NCBI GenBank assembly: GCA_934183045.1
Contig: CAKPRW010000017.1
Span: 1-21,559 of the forward strand
Direction: 5' to 3'
DNA: 21,559 nucleotides
DNA from: an uncultured Clostridia bacterium
GTDB taxonomy: Bacteria; Bacillota; Clostridia; TANB77; CAG-508
Position numbers and translations under genes: made by a program. Shown here one piece after another: positions 1 through 6,712 of the stretch. Under the pieces are notes generated by a model. The model had not been told where the DNA came from. It did not search any database and saw only the letters and a program-made list of their open reading frames with translations. Every line of letters starts with the position of its first letter. Position 1 is the first letter of the stretch.

Positions 1-917
1 AATTCTTTATAATCTTCATAGCTCACATGTGGATTTATAGTAAAATTGTAATCTTTTAATGATGATATGTCTTTTAACCATTCTTTTTCTAGTTCTGTTC
101 CTTTTATTACTGGAGGAACATAAAATTGTGGCTCTTCTAATAATGACATTTCATAACTAAGAGTTCTATGTCTTTGAGCTTGGGCTAATTGTGCAAAACT
201 TGCTAAATATGTTGTAGAATAATTTTCTCCAAATTCTTCTCTTCTATTTTTTCTTTTTGCAAATAATGATATTGTACGTTTTTTTACATCAGAATTTAAT
301 TCTTCAACTGTTAGATCTTTTAGTTCATCTATAAATTCTTGTAATACTGGCTTTAATTTTTTAGAGAAACCATTGTCTTCTTCTTTTTCTATGTAATCTT
401 CAAACCAGTGAATAATATAGTTTAACTGGCAAAAATTAACTGTATACCCCATTGTTGTTGCTGGTGTAAATACACTAATTAAATATCTAGCATTTTCTTG
501 AGCTAGTTTTTCTATTCTTTTTTCATCTATATTTACCGCTTCTTTTGCTATTTCTCTTTTATAAATTTCTATCCATTTTTCATATAACTCTTTTTCTTCT
601 TTTGAAGGGTTCATTTTAGTATATCTTGCAGATTTTTCTGAAGTATTATATATTTTTTCATTATTTAAAATCATTGCAAGTATTTTGGGTATACCTTCTA
701 AAGTTAAGTTATATGTTGGATGTCCAAATACACTATGATGACCTGATTTTAGTGTTCTATTTGATCTTTTTAATGTTTTCTCTTTATCTTCGTTTAATAG
801 TGTTTGTAAATCATCTGGCATATAACAAATTCCTGCTTCTTTTCCTGAAAAATCTATTGCCTCCTCTTTTGGCATTTTATATCCTACTTTTGTTGATGCA
901 ATTACTTCTATTTTCAT
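1..917 (-). CDS. thyX: Flavin-dependent thymidylate synthase (ThyX family), two-domain form, C-terminus cut by window edge
   Basis: Open from ATG at 917 with no stop before base 1, so about 305 N-terminal residues are visible and the C-terminus is missing. ThyX makes dTMP from dUMP using FAD, NADPH and methylene-tetrahydrofolate. The first half has the ThyX-like stretches SGHHSVFGH (about residues 58-66) and SEKSARYTKM (about 94-103); the latter matches the S-x-R-Y part that normally follows the RHR motif, but RHR itself is replaced by NEK. A second ThyX-like half follows, with AQAQRHRTLSYEMS around residues 245-258, which carries the intact RHR-x-x-x-S signature. Ordinary ThyX is about 220-250 residues, so this is a tandem or pseudo-dimeric version. 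GAGAGG precedes the ATG and a consensus promoter lies just upstream, so it is probably its own transcription unit. Family assignment is strong; activity of each half is inference. Confidence 0.85.
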   Translation of the reverse strand, partial: MKIEVIASTKVGYKMPKEEAIDFSGKEAGICYMPDDLQTLLNEDKEKTLKRSNRTLKSGHHSVFGHPTYNLTLEGIPKILAMILNNEKIYNTSEKSARYTKMNPSKEEKELYEKWIEIYKREIAKEAVNIDEKRIEKLAQENARYLISVFTPATTMGYTVNFCQLNYIIHWFEDYIEKEEDNGFSKKLKPVLQEFIDELKDLTVEELNSDVKKRTISLFAKRKNRREEFGENYSTTYLASFAQLAQAQRHRTLSYEMSLLEEPQFYVPPVIKGTELEKEWLKDISSLKDYNFTINPHVSYEDYKE

Positions 918-948
918 TTATCCTCTCTCCCATCTTTTACTTCTTCAG

Positions 949-976
949 ATTATATCATAATAATATGTTTTTTCAA
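949..976 (-). promoter_or_regulatory. SigmaA-type promoter of thyX
   Basis: On the minus strand TTGAAA (971-976), a 16-bp spacer and TATAAT (949-954), with a TGA triplet giving an extended -10. It ends about 30 bp before the thyX start. The rest of the 918-1051 gap is AT-rich and shows nothing else that I can support. Confidence 0.7.
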
Positions 977-1051
977 TTTTTTAAATGAATTTTATATTAT
1001 TTATTTTTATTATTTCTAAAATTATTTATATATAAGTTTTTTATAAATTTG

Positions 1052-1960
1052 TCAAATGTCCCATTTAGGAACATATTCTTCTTCGTGATCACCTAATTCT
1101 TGTATAAAACCATTTTGTATATTTAATACTTCTATATAGTTTTCTATCTCTTTCCATTCCTCTTTTGTTAATTTTCTATTGATTTTATTATTTTCATATG
1201 CTTTGTAAGTTGGGAAATACTGTGCCATAATACTTACATATATTTCTTCTGGCAAGTTTTCTTTAATCCATTTTAAAACCTTTTTACTATTTTCTAAACC
1301 ATTTGGTAATACTAAATGTCTTACAATCACTCCTTTTTCTATTATTCCCTCTTTATTAAATTTAGGAGTTCCAACTTGTCTTATCATTTCTTTTATCGCT
1401 TCTGTTGCTACTTCAAAATAATTGTTAATGTTTGAATATTCTTTTCCTAATTTATCTTCGGCATATTTTAAATCAGGTAAATATACATCTATATATCCAT
1501 CTAGCATTTTTAATGTTTCTATATTTTCATAACTATTTGTATTATATATAATTGGTATTTTTAATCCTTTTTGTTTAGAGATTTTTATTGCTTCTATAAT
1601 TTGTGGCACATAACTAGTTGGAGTTACTAAATTAATATTTTCTACATTTTTATCTTGTTGAAGTAAGAATATTTCTGCAAGTTCTTCTATAGTTATTTCT
1701 TTTCCCTTTCCTAATTGACTTATTTCATAATTTTGACAAAATAAACAATTTAAATTGCAATTTGAAAAAAATACAGTGCCTGAACCTTTATTCCCACTAA
1801 TACATGGTTCTTCAAAATCATGTATAGAATATAAGCCAATTTTTACTTTATCTGTAGATTTACATCGACCTATATTACCTTTATTTCTATTTACTTTACA
1901 TTTATGAGGACATAAATTGCATTTTTCTAGAGCTTCTAATTTGTGAATTTGTTTTAACAT
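1052..1960 (-). CDS. PflX-type radical SAM protein
   Basis: Radical SAM protein resembling the PflX branch of pyruvate formate-lyase activase relatives (COG1313 type); the substrate is unknown. Numbered from the longer frame starting at 1972, the SAM/4Fe-4S motif CNLNCLFC supplies C72, C76 and C79. It is preceded by an extra cysteine set (C18, C21, C25, C37), typical of this branch. The rest reads as a TIM-barrel with VTPTSYVPQI and PDLKYA. I place the start at the ATG at 1960 (302 aa) and not 1972 because GGAGAG lies 6 nt before it and would otherwise be inside the coding sequence; this also removes an overlap with the upstream gene, whose stop is one base away. It is therefore translationally linked to the membrane-anchored protein upstream. 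Radical SAM identity is firm; the function is not. Confidence 0.9.
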   Translation of the reverse strand: MLKQIHKLEALEKCNLCPHKCKVNRNKGNIGRCKSTDKVKIGLYSIHDFEEPCISGNKGSGTVFFSNCNLNCLFCQNYEISQLGKGKEITIEELAEIFLLQQDKNVENINLVTPTSYVPQIIEAIKISKQKGLKIPIIYNTNSYENIETLKMLDGYIDVYLPDLKYAEDKLGKEYSNINNYFEVATEAIKEMIRQVGTPKFNKEGIIEKGVIVRHLVLPNGLENSKKVLKWIKENLPEEIYVSIMAQYFPTYKAYENNKINRKLTKEEWKEIENYIEVLNIQNGFIQELGDHEEEYVPKWDI

Positions 1961-1961
1961 A

Positions 1962-2633
1962 TTACTCTCCATTTTTATCTATAGCTTCTACTTTTTGTAC
2001 TGTTAAATTTGATCTATTTAAATAAACTCTTTTTTTAGAGAATCTGCTTTCGTTATTTTTGACAATATCCTGTATTTTTGTCTCGCTATCATTTGCCGAA
2101 ATGCTTCCTATTTCTTCTCCTTCTAAGTTTTTCACACTTATCTTTTCAGACAATGAATAATCTTCTAGATATTCTACTATTTCTACTATATACTGATCTT
2201 TTTTCTTTTTTATATCACTAAGTAAAAATGTATCTTCTTGTTCATCTAGATCAACTTCTGTAGCAACATATTTATTAGTTTCACTATTATATACAAGTCC
2301 ACTTGTTCCTTCTCTAGGAAATTCTTTATTAAATTCTTCTCCAAATAATTCTTTTGATTTGCTTTGAATTTGATCATAGTCTATCTCATAATCTTCGATA
2401 TTTTTCTTTACAACTTCCCAAATCCATAATTCACTTGCATTATTAATGTTATCAAAAGTTGGTAATGCTTGATTTGTTATTTCTTTCCACATATATATAC
2501 TTGAAATGTATTTTTCTATATTATCTATTTCTTGTACATTTACAGAATTATTGCTATTAGTATTGTTTTTATAAATCACCATACCTATAAAAACAACTGC
2601 TAAAATACATATTATGATGAACAATTTTTTCAT
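1962..2633 (-). CDS. Membrane-anchored protein of unknown function
   Basis: About 223 residues that I do not recognise. The N-terminus KKLFIIICILAVVFIGMVIY is a signal anchor or uncleaved signal peptide with no lipobox cysteine pattern I would trust; the remainder is a soluble, acidic, extracytoplasmic domain rich in E, D, K and N. Two ATGs are possible (2639 and 2633). The GGGGG ribosome binding site at 2641-2645 is one base from the first but 7 from the second, so 2633 is preferred. The stop codon is one base before the start of the PflX-type gene, so the two form an operon from the promoter at 2676-2704. Whether the two proteins work together is inference. Confidence 0.75.
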   Translation of the reverse strand: MKKLFIIICILAVVFIGMVIYKNNTNSNNSVNVQEIDNIEKYISSIYMWKEITNQALPTFDNINNASELWIWEVVKKNIEDYEIDYDQIQSKSKELFGEEFNKEFPREGTSGLVYNSETNKYVATEVDLDEQEDTFLLSDIKKKKDQYIVEIVEYLEDYSLSEKISVKNLEGEEIGSISANDSETKIQDIVKNNESRFSKKRVYLNRSNLTVQKVEAIDKNGE

Positions 2634-2675
2634 TATCATTCCCCCATTTTAGCATCCTCTCTTTTACTGTTTTTT

Positions 2676-2704
2676 ATTCTATCACATCCCAACTTTTTTG
2701 CCAA
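2676..2704 (-). promoter_or_regulatory. SigmaA-type promoter of the 2633-1052 operon
   Basis: Minus strand TTGGCA (2699-2704), 17-bp spacer, TAGAAT (2676-2681) preceded by TGA (extended -10). It lies about 40 bp before the start of the membrane-anchored protein gene. Confidence 0.65.
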
Positions 2705-2740
2705 GGGTAAATTATATACAAAAATAGTCTTTTGTTTACT

Positions 2741-3223
2741 TCAGTTAACTTCTTTTATATGTATAAATCTTACTTGTTCAAAATTGTATTCTGAAATTGC
2801 TTTGTTATAGCTATCTAACGTGTGTGATGCTATTTTTATACCTGATAATGTATACTTATTTTTAATGTCCACTATAATTAATGTATGAGAAAATTTTTGA
2901 CCATCAAATGATAGTTGAGCAATATCTCCTATTTCTATTTTTGTCTGATCGACCTTATCTCCGCATGGACCTACTGATTTATTGTTAATTAGAAATTGAT
3001 ATAAAAATTCTACTCCACTCCATGAAGGAGATTTATTGTTTCCATTTATATAATACCATCCTTTATCTTTTGTATAATTCATTTTATTACTTCCAGCATA
3101 TATGCATTGTGATACAAAATTTGTACAATCACCTCCAATATTATCAAAATTGTAATATTGGGGATTTCTAGAAAATGCCCACTTTTTAGCATATTCAACT
3201 ACTTGAGATCTATTATATTGCAA
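2741..3223 (-). CDS. Putative amidase-domain protein (Amidase_6, NlpC/P60-like fold)
   Basis: A 160-residue single-domain protein. GGDCTNFVSQC near residues 30-40 supplies the likely nucleophile Cys33, and FSHTLIIV near residues 111-118 the likely catalytic His. This is the Cys-His arrangement of the putative amidase domain related to NlpC/P60 peptidases, which usually act on peptide bonds of the cell wall. No signal peptide is visible, so export is uncertain. The start is a TTG: an in-frame TAA sits directly before it, no ATG occurs until residue 44, and residues before that belong to the domain. AAGGAG lies 13 nt upstream, a long spacing. It follows the secreted SH3+CAP gene by 70 bp and may be cotranscribed with it. 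Stop is TGA. Substrate is inferred from the family only. Confidence 0.8.
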   Translation of the reverse strand: MQYNRSQVVEYAKKWAFSRNPQYYNFDNIGGDCTNFVSQCIYAGSNKMNYTKDKGWYYINGNNKSPSWSGVEFLYQFLINNKSVGPCGDKVDQTKIEIGDIAQLSFDGQKFSHTLIIVDIKNKYTLSGIKIASHTLDSYNKAISEYNFEQVRFIHIKEVN

Positions 3224-3293
3224 TTATTTTATTTTCTCCTTTCATATCTTTGCTAGTTATATTAATTTAGTAAATACTTATAATACTTGAAAA

Positions 3294-4064
3294 CTATTTT
3301 CCTACAAACATCTGAACAAAAATCTTACCATATTTAGAACTACTAACAACTCCTATTCCTGTATAATTAAAACTAGAATTTAGAATGTTTGCCTTATGTC
3401 CAGAAGAATTCATCCATGAATTTACTGCTCCATTATTACTAGAATTTGCTGCAATGTTTTCCCCTGCAGTTTTATATGATATTTTAAAACTTTTTAACAT
3501 ATCAAATGGAGATCCATATGTTGGTGATGTGTGTGAAAAATAGTTGTTTGATACCATATCTTCTGCTTTTATTCTTGCTACTCTTTGAACTTCATCATCT
3601 ATTTTTAATGCTTGTAAACCATTATTGGTTCTTTGTTTATTAATAAGATTAAATACTTCTTTTTCATCTGCGTTCATATTAGAAGATGTCTGTGTTCCCC
3701 CTGTTCCTGTATTTCCACTTGAATTTGAATTAGAACTAGAATTAGAATTTGGATAAATTGCTTTTATATACTTTTTATTTACGGCACCAATATAATCTCC
3801 TTCTACTTGTACAATATACCATTCACCTACTCCTGCAAATACTCTAATATACTCATTTTTCTTAACAGTTGCAACTATTTTGTAGTTTGTTCCTGGTCCA
3901 CTTCTTACATTTAACTCTGTTGCAGTCACTAGTCCTGTAGAAAAATCCACATTATAATAATGCTGCATACCTAAAGAAGTTGTAAACAATCCTATTATTA
4001 ATACGAAAACTACTAATGTCGTGAACTTTAATATACTTTTTTTCTTTAACATTATTAATTTCAT
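3294..4064 (-). CDS. Secreted SH3b + CAP (SCP/YkwD-like) domain protein
   Basis: 256 residues. A basic N-terminus and hydrophobic segment (about residues 11-32) form a signal peptide or anchor. Residues about 44-105 are a bacterial SH3 domain (ELNVRSGPGTNYKIVATV is the hallmark), which usually binds peptidoglycan. A Ser/Asn/Gly linker (106-130) leads to a CAP domain (about 133-256) with NKQRTNNGLQAL, YFSHTSPTYGSPFDML, AGENIA and SSGHKANIL, the conserved segments of bacterial CAP proteins such as YkwD. The molecular role of bacterial CAP domains is poorly known. AAGGAG at 4071-4076 is 6 nt from the ATG. Its neighbour downstream is the amidase-fold protein, so this small unit looks directed at the cell surface. 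Confidence 0.9.
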   Translation of the reverse strand: MKLIMLKKKSILKFTTLVVFVLIIGLFTTSLGMQHYYNVDFSTGLVTATELNVRSGPGTNYKIVATVKKNEYIRVFAGVGEWYIVQVEGDYIGAVNKKYIKAIYPNSNSSSNSNSSGNTGTGGTQTSSNMNADEKEVFNLINKQRTNNGLQALKIDDEVQRVARIKAEDMVSNNYFSHTSPTYGSPFDMLKSFKISYKTAGENIAANSSNNGAVNSWMNSSGHKANILNSSFNYTGIGVVSSSKYGKIFVQMFVGK

Positions 4065-4103
4065 AAGACACTCCTTTTATTTATTTATTTTAATTAAATA
4101 TAT

Positions 4104-4129
4104 TGTCAATAGAATGTCCTATATGTCAA
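4104..4129 (-). promoter_or_regulatory. Tandem TTGACA hexamers before the SH3-CAP gene
   Basis: On the minus strand two perfect TTGACA hexamers start 20 bp apart (4124-4129 and 4104-4109), with a short ATAG...CTAT inverted repeat between them. Neither has a -10 at an ideal distance: the nearer can use TAAATA at 16 bp, the farther only weak matches. This is probably the promoter region, but which -35 is used cannot be decided here. Confidence 0.4.
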
Positions 4130-4163
4130 AAATTTTCATTTTTTATTCTATTCTAAAAACAAT

Positions 4164-4206
4164 AAAAAAATTGCCAAGCCTGTAATGGTTGACAATTTTT
4201 TTATTT
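4164..4206 (-). terminator. Rho-independent terminator of the ffh-rplS operon
   Basis: Just after the rplS stop, the minus strand folds as AATTGTCAACC / GGCTTGGCAATT (one G-U pair and one bulged base) with a 6-nt loop, followed by an uninterrupted T run (plus-strand A run at 4164-4170). Confidence 0.85.
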
Positions 4207-4208
4207 TA

Positions 4209-4721
4209 TTATTCTGCTTTTTTGTCAGAAGCTTCTTCAGTTTTTGTTTCTGTTTTTGCTTCTTCAACAACTGGTGCAACTTCTTCCTTAACTTCTTCTT
4301 TTACTTCTTCAGCTTTTTCTTCTACTGGTTCTTCTGCTACTTCTTCTTTTATAACGATTTCTCTGTCTTCAATTCTTGCACCTATCATTTCTTTTGTCTT
4401 AGCAGCTTTACCTACTCTGTCTCTTAAGTAGAATAATCTAGCACGTCTTGCTTTACCTACTCTTACTAATTCTACTTTTTCAACTAATGGTGAGTGAACT
4501 AAAAATGTTTTTTCAACACCTACTCCATAAGAGATTTTTCTTACTGTAAATGTTTGGTTAACTCCTCCACCTTGTACTTTTATAATAATTCCTTCAAATA
4601 CTTGGATTCTTTCTTTGTTTCCTTCTTTGATTCTTACGTGAACTTTTACTGTATTACCAACTTTTAATTCTGGTATTTTATTTTTTAATTGTTCATGTTC
4701 GATTGATTTAATAATATCCAT
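4209..4721 (-). CDS. rplS: Ribosomal protein L19 with an acidic C-terminal tail
   Basis: Large-subunit ribosomal protein at the 30S-50S interface. Residues 1 to about 115 are ordinary L19 (KVHVRIKEGNKERIQVFEG, HSPLVEKVELVRVGKARRARLFYLR). The usual length is near 115 residues; here about 55 more follow (116-170), made almost only of E, K, A, V, P and T, predicted disordered and strongly acidic. No frameshift is needed: the reading frame is continuous and ends just before the terminator. AGGAGG is 10 nt from the ATG. It is the last gene of the ylxM-rplS operon, 45 bp after trmD. Confidence 0.97.
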   Translation of the reverse strand: MDIIKSIEHEQLKNKIPELKVGNTVKVHVRIKEGNKERIQVFEGIIIKVQGGGVNQTFTVRKISYGVGVEKTFLVHSPLVEKVELVRVGKARRARLFYLRDRVGKAAKTKEMIGARIEDREIVIKEEVAEEPVEEKAEEVKEEVKEEVAPVVEEAKTETKTEEASDKKAE

Positions 4722-4758
4722 CTCAGAACTTCCTCCTTTTCTATTTTTTCTTTGAGCG

Positions 4759-4778
4759 GTGCAACTCTAATCTTGCAC
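4759..4778 (-). promoter_or_regulatory. Small hairpin before rplS, possible L19 leader
   Basis: A perfect 6-bp stem (GTGCAA / TTGCAC) with an 8-nt loop straddles the trmD stop and lies 37 nt before the rplS start. L19 autoregulatory leaders are known in Bacillota, but I cannot match this to that family by eye, so the role is a guess. Confidence 0.3.
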
Positions 4779-5441
4779 TTCATTTAATAAGTCTGGTCTT
4801 TTTTTCTTTGTTATTTCAAAAGATTTTTGCTTACGCCATTTATTTATTTTTTCATGGTGTCCGGAAAGTAATACCTCAGGAACTTTTACTCCATTAAATA
4901 CTTCTGGCCTTGTATATTGCGGATATTCTAAAAGTCCATTTGAAAAACTTTCTTCTTTTATTGAATCTTTTTTTAGAACTCCTTCTACATATCTACTTAC
5001 ACTATCTATTAACACCATTGCTGGAATTTCTCCGCCTGTTAACACATAATCACCTATAGATATTTCTTCATCCACAATTTTATCAAGAATTCTTTGATCT
5101 ATTCCTTCATAATGTCCACAAAGTATAATTAAATGTTCTTGTTTAGCTAAATCTTCAACTTTTTTCTGATTTAATGTTTTTCCTTGAGGTGACATATAAA
5201 TTACTTTTGCATTTTTGTTTTTTATAGATTGATATGCTCTATCTACTACATCTGGCATCATTACCATACCAGCTCCGCCACCATATGGAGTATCATCTAC
5301 TTTTTTATGTTTGTCTGTTGAAAAATCTCTAATATTTATTAGATTAATATCTATTAGTTCTTTTTCTTGCGCTCTTCCTATAATACTTTGTTTTAAAATA
5401 TCAAACATTTCTGGAAAGAGTGTTAAAACATCAAATTTCAT
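4767..5441 (-). CDS. trmD: tRNA (guanine-N1)-methyltransferase TrmD
   Basis: Methylates G37 next to the anticodon (m1G37) with SAM, preventing +1 frameshifting; SPOUT-fold enzyme with a trefoil knot. Visible signatures are MKFDVLTLFPEMF at the N-terminus, TPYGGGAGMVM, LCGHYEGIDQR, GDYVLTGGE with the knot region, and LSGHHEKINKWR. A longer frame opens at 5453, but its first codons contain GGAGG placed 5 nt before the ATG at 5441, and the family begins with MKFDVLTLFP, so 5441 is the start (224 aa). It is 13 bp after rimM in the same operon, the standard order. Confidence 0.97.
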   Translation of the reverse strand: MKFDVLTLFPEMFDILKQSIIGRAQEKELIDINLINIRDFSTDKHKKVDDTPYGGGAGMVMMPDVVDRAYQSIKNKNAKVIYMSPQGKTLNQKKVEDLAKQEHLIILCGHYEGIDQRILDKIVDEEISIGDYVLTGGEIPAMVLIDSVSRYVEGVLKKDSIKEESFSNGLLEYPQYTRPEVFNGVKVPEVLLSGHHEKINKWRKQKSFEITKKKRPDLLNEVQD

Positions 5442-5454
5442 CTTTTCCTCCATT

Positions 5455-5961
5455 TTACATTAATCCAGGTATAATATGAACTGTTATTTTTTTATTTTCA
5501 ATATCAATTTGTTTTATTACCTCTGGTATTCCTGGTAATAGAACTTGTTTTCCTAGTTCGTCTTTTACAACATATATATCATTGCTTCCAGTATTAAAAA
5601 TATCTTCTACTTTTCCTAGCAAAACATTTTCATCTGTATAAACTTCTGATTCTAATAAATCTACTATATAGTAAGTTCCTTCTTCTAAAGGCTTAGCATC
5701 TTTTCTGTTGATTAGTACATAACTATTTCTTAATAGTTCTGCGTCTTCTGGATTATCTATACCTTCAAATTTTATTAAAACCATTTGTTTATGAAATTTT
5801 ACTTCTTGTATTTGATATTCTTTTTTTCCGCTTTTATTTTTTATATATATTTTTTCTAGTTCTTCAAATTGTTCTATATTATCTGTAAAAGGTTTTACTT
5901 TTACCATTCCTTTAATACCAAATGTATTTACAATCTGACCTAATTCAAAATATTCTGTCAT
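5455..5961 (-). CDS. rimM: 16S rRNA processing protein RimM
   Basis: Assembly factor for the head of the 30S subunit that binds S19. 168 residues, the usual length: an N-terminal RimM beta-barrel (FELGQIVNTFGIKGMVKVKPFTDN, about residues 5-85) and a C-terminal PRC barrel (GTYYIVDLLESEVYTDE to LPGIPEVIKQID, about 95-168). GGAG lies 7 nt before the ATG and overlaps the end of khpA, 12 bp upstream. Confidence 0.95.
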   Translation of the reverse strand: MTEYFELGQIVNTFGIKGMVKVKPFTDNIEQFEELEKIYIKNKSGKKEYQIQEVKFHKQMVLIKFEGIDNPEDAELLRNSYVLINRKDAKPLEEGTYYIVDLLESEVYTDENVLLGKVEDIFNTGSNDIYVVKDELGKQVLLPGIPEVIKQIDIENKKITVHIIPGLM

Positions 5962-5973
5962 ATTTTTTCTCCA

Positions 5974-6204
5974 TTATCCTATAAATTCAACTGAAACTTT
6001 TTTATGTTCTTTTCCAGCTACTGATTTCATTACAGTTCTAATAGATTTTGCAAGTCTACCTTGCTTTCCTATAACTTTGCCCATATCGTTTTCAGCTACT
6101 TTTACTTCAAATACTATTGATCTTTCACCTTCAACTTCATTTACTTGGACAGATTCTTTATCATCTACTAAATTTAAGATGATTGTTTCTAAAATTTCTT
6201 TCAT
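5974..6204 (-). CDS. khpA: KH-domain RNA-binding protein KhpA (YlqC)
   Basis: 76-residue single KH domain with the GxxG loop as GKQG inside DMGKVIGKQGRLAKSIRTVMK. In Firmicutes KhpA pairs with KhpB (Jag) and binds RNA, affecting cell size and division in pneumococci. Position between rpsP and rimM is the standard context. The start ATG at 6204 follows GGAGG by 6 nt. Confidence 0.93.
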   Translation of the reverse strand: MKEILETIILNLVDDKESVQVNEVEGERSIVFEVKVAENDMGKVIGKQGRLAKSIRTVMKSVAGKEHKKVSVEFIG

Positions 6205-6233
6205 AATTGTGCCTCCATTTTTTACAAATACAA

Positions 6234-6473
6234 TTATTTACTTTGTGCTTTTTCAATTAAATCTTTTACTGTATCTGTTGGTTTAGCACCATTTTTAATC
6301 CATTTTTCTACTTTTTCATTATCTAAAACAATAGTAGCTGGATCTGTCATTGGATCATATGAACCAAGTTTTTCTATTATTTTACCATCTCTTGGACTTC
6401 TTGAATCTGCAACTACTATATGGTAAAATGGAGCTTTTTTCTTTCCTTGTCTTTGTAATCTAATTTTTACCAT
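6234..6473 (-). CDS. rpsP: Ribosomal protein S16
   Basis: Small-subunit protein needed for 30S assembly. 79 residues with the family start VKIRLQRQGKKKAPFYHIVVADSR and GSYDPMTDP. The ribosome binding site AGGAGGTGA is a near-perfect match to the 16S anti-SD. It is separated from ffh by a 239-bp spacer that holds repeats and hairpins, unusual for this otherwise tight operon. Confidence 0.97.
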   Translation of the reverse strand: MVKIRLQRQGKKKAPFYHIVVADSRSPRDGKIIEKLGSYDPMTDPATIVLDNEKVEKWIKNGAKPTDTVKDLIEKAQSK

Positions 6474-6493
6474 TTAATTCACCTCCTAAAACT

Positions 6494-6545
6494 GGGATTT
6501 TGGGACGTTCCTTTTTTCCCTCTAACAGGGATTCAGGGACACTCC
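6494..6545. repeat. Pair of 18-bp imperfect direct repeats around a small hairpin (REP-like)
   Basis: On the plus strand GGGATTTTGGGACGTTCC (6494-6511) and GGGATTCAGGGACACTCC (6528-6545) agree at 14 of 18 positions and are spaced 16 bp apart. GGGACGTTCC is itself nearly palindromic, and between the copies CCCT/AGGG (6518-6530) can form a short hairpin. The block is richer in G+C than the surroundings. It looks like a short dispersed palindromic element; other genomic copies cannot be checked here. Confidence 0.5.
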
Positions 6546-6593
6546 TCTAAAATACACCCTAATATTTATTTTTATTTATATTATGTAAGTTAT

Positions 6594-6671
6594 CTGTAGC
6601 TTTTTCGTTCACACAGCTACTTATTGACTTGCAATTTTGCATTTTGATTGCATAAGTGGGCTGTAGCTCAC
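6594..6671 (-). other. Structured non-coding spacer between ffh and rpsP with competing hairpins
   Basis: The octamer CTGTAGCT occurs twice (6594-6601 and 6661-6668). A central AGCTAC (6615-6620) is complementary to part of both. One fold pairs 6596-6601 with 6615-6620. The other is an extended hairpin from 6614 to 6663: CAGC/GCTG, ACTTA/TAAGT and TGCAAT/ATTGCA (6630-6635 with 6647-6652). A third local hairpin pairs AGTGAGC with GCCCACT around a TACA loop (minus strand, with an A-C mismatch). No long T run follows on the minus strand, so it is not a plain terminator. No plausible reading frame with a ribosome binding site lies here. Confidence 0.5.
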
Positions 6672-6712
6672 TTTTTCACAGTTAACTTAATATTAATAAC
6701 TAATTGATATTG

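Noticed and set aside
626..988. 120-residue plus-strand open frame rich in Phe and Leu
   Set aside because: It is the antisense of thyX; no ribosome binding site, and Phe/Leu-rich frames are expected opposite Lys/Glu-rich AT-rich genes. The other plus-strand frames over pheT, pheS, recN, hemW and eno were rejected for the same reason.
3224..3226. Frameshifted or truncated signal peptide upstream of the amidase-fold gene
   Set aside because: A TAA directly precedes the TTG start, but no hydrophobic segment is found in the other frames of the 70-bp gap and the domain itself is complete.
6474..6712. SRP RNA gene (ffs) next to ffh
   Set aside because: The conserved SRP Alu/apical-loop elements with a GGAA-type tetraloop and AGCAGCC-like strand are not seen.
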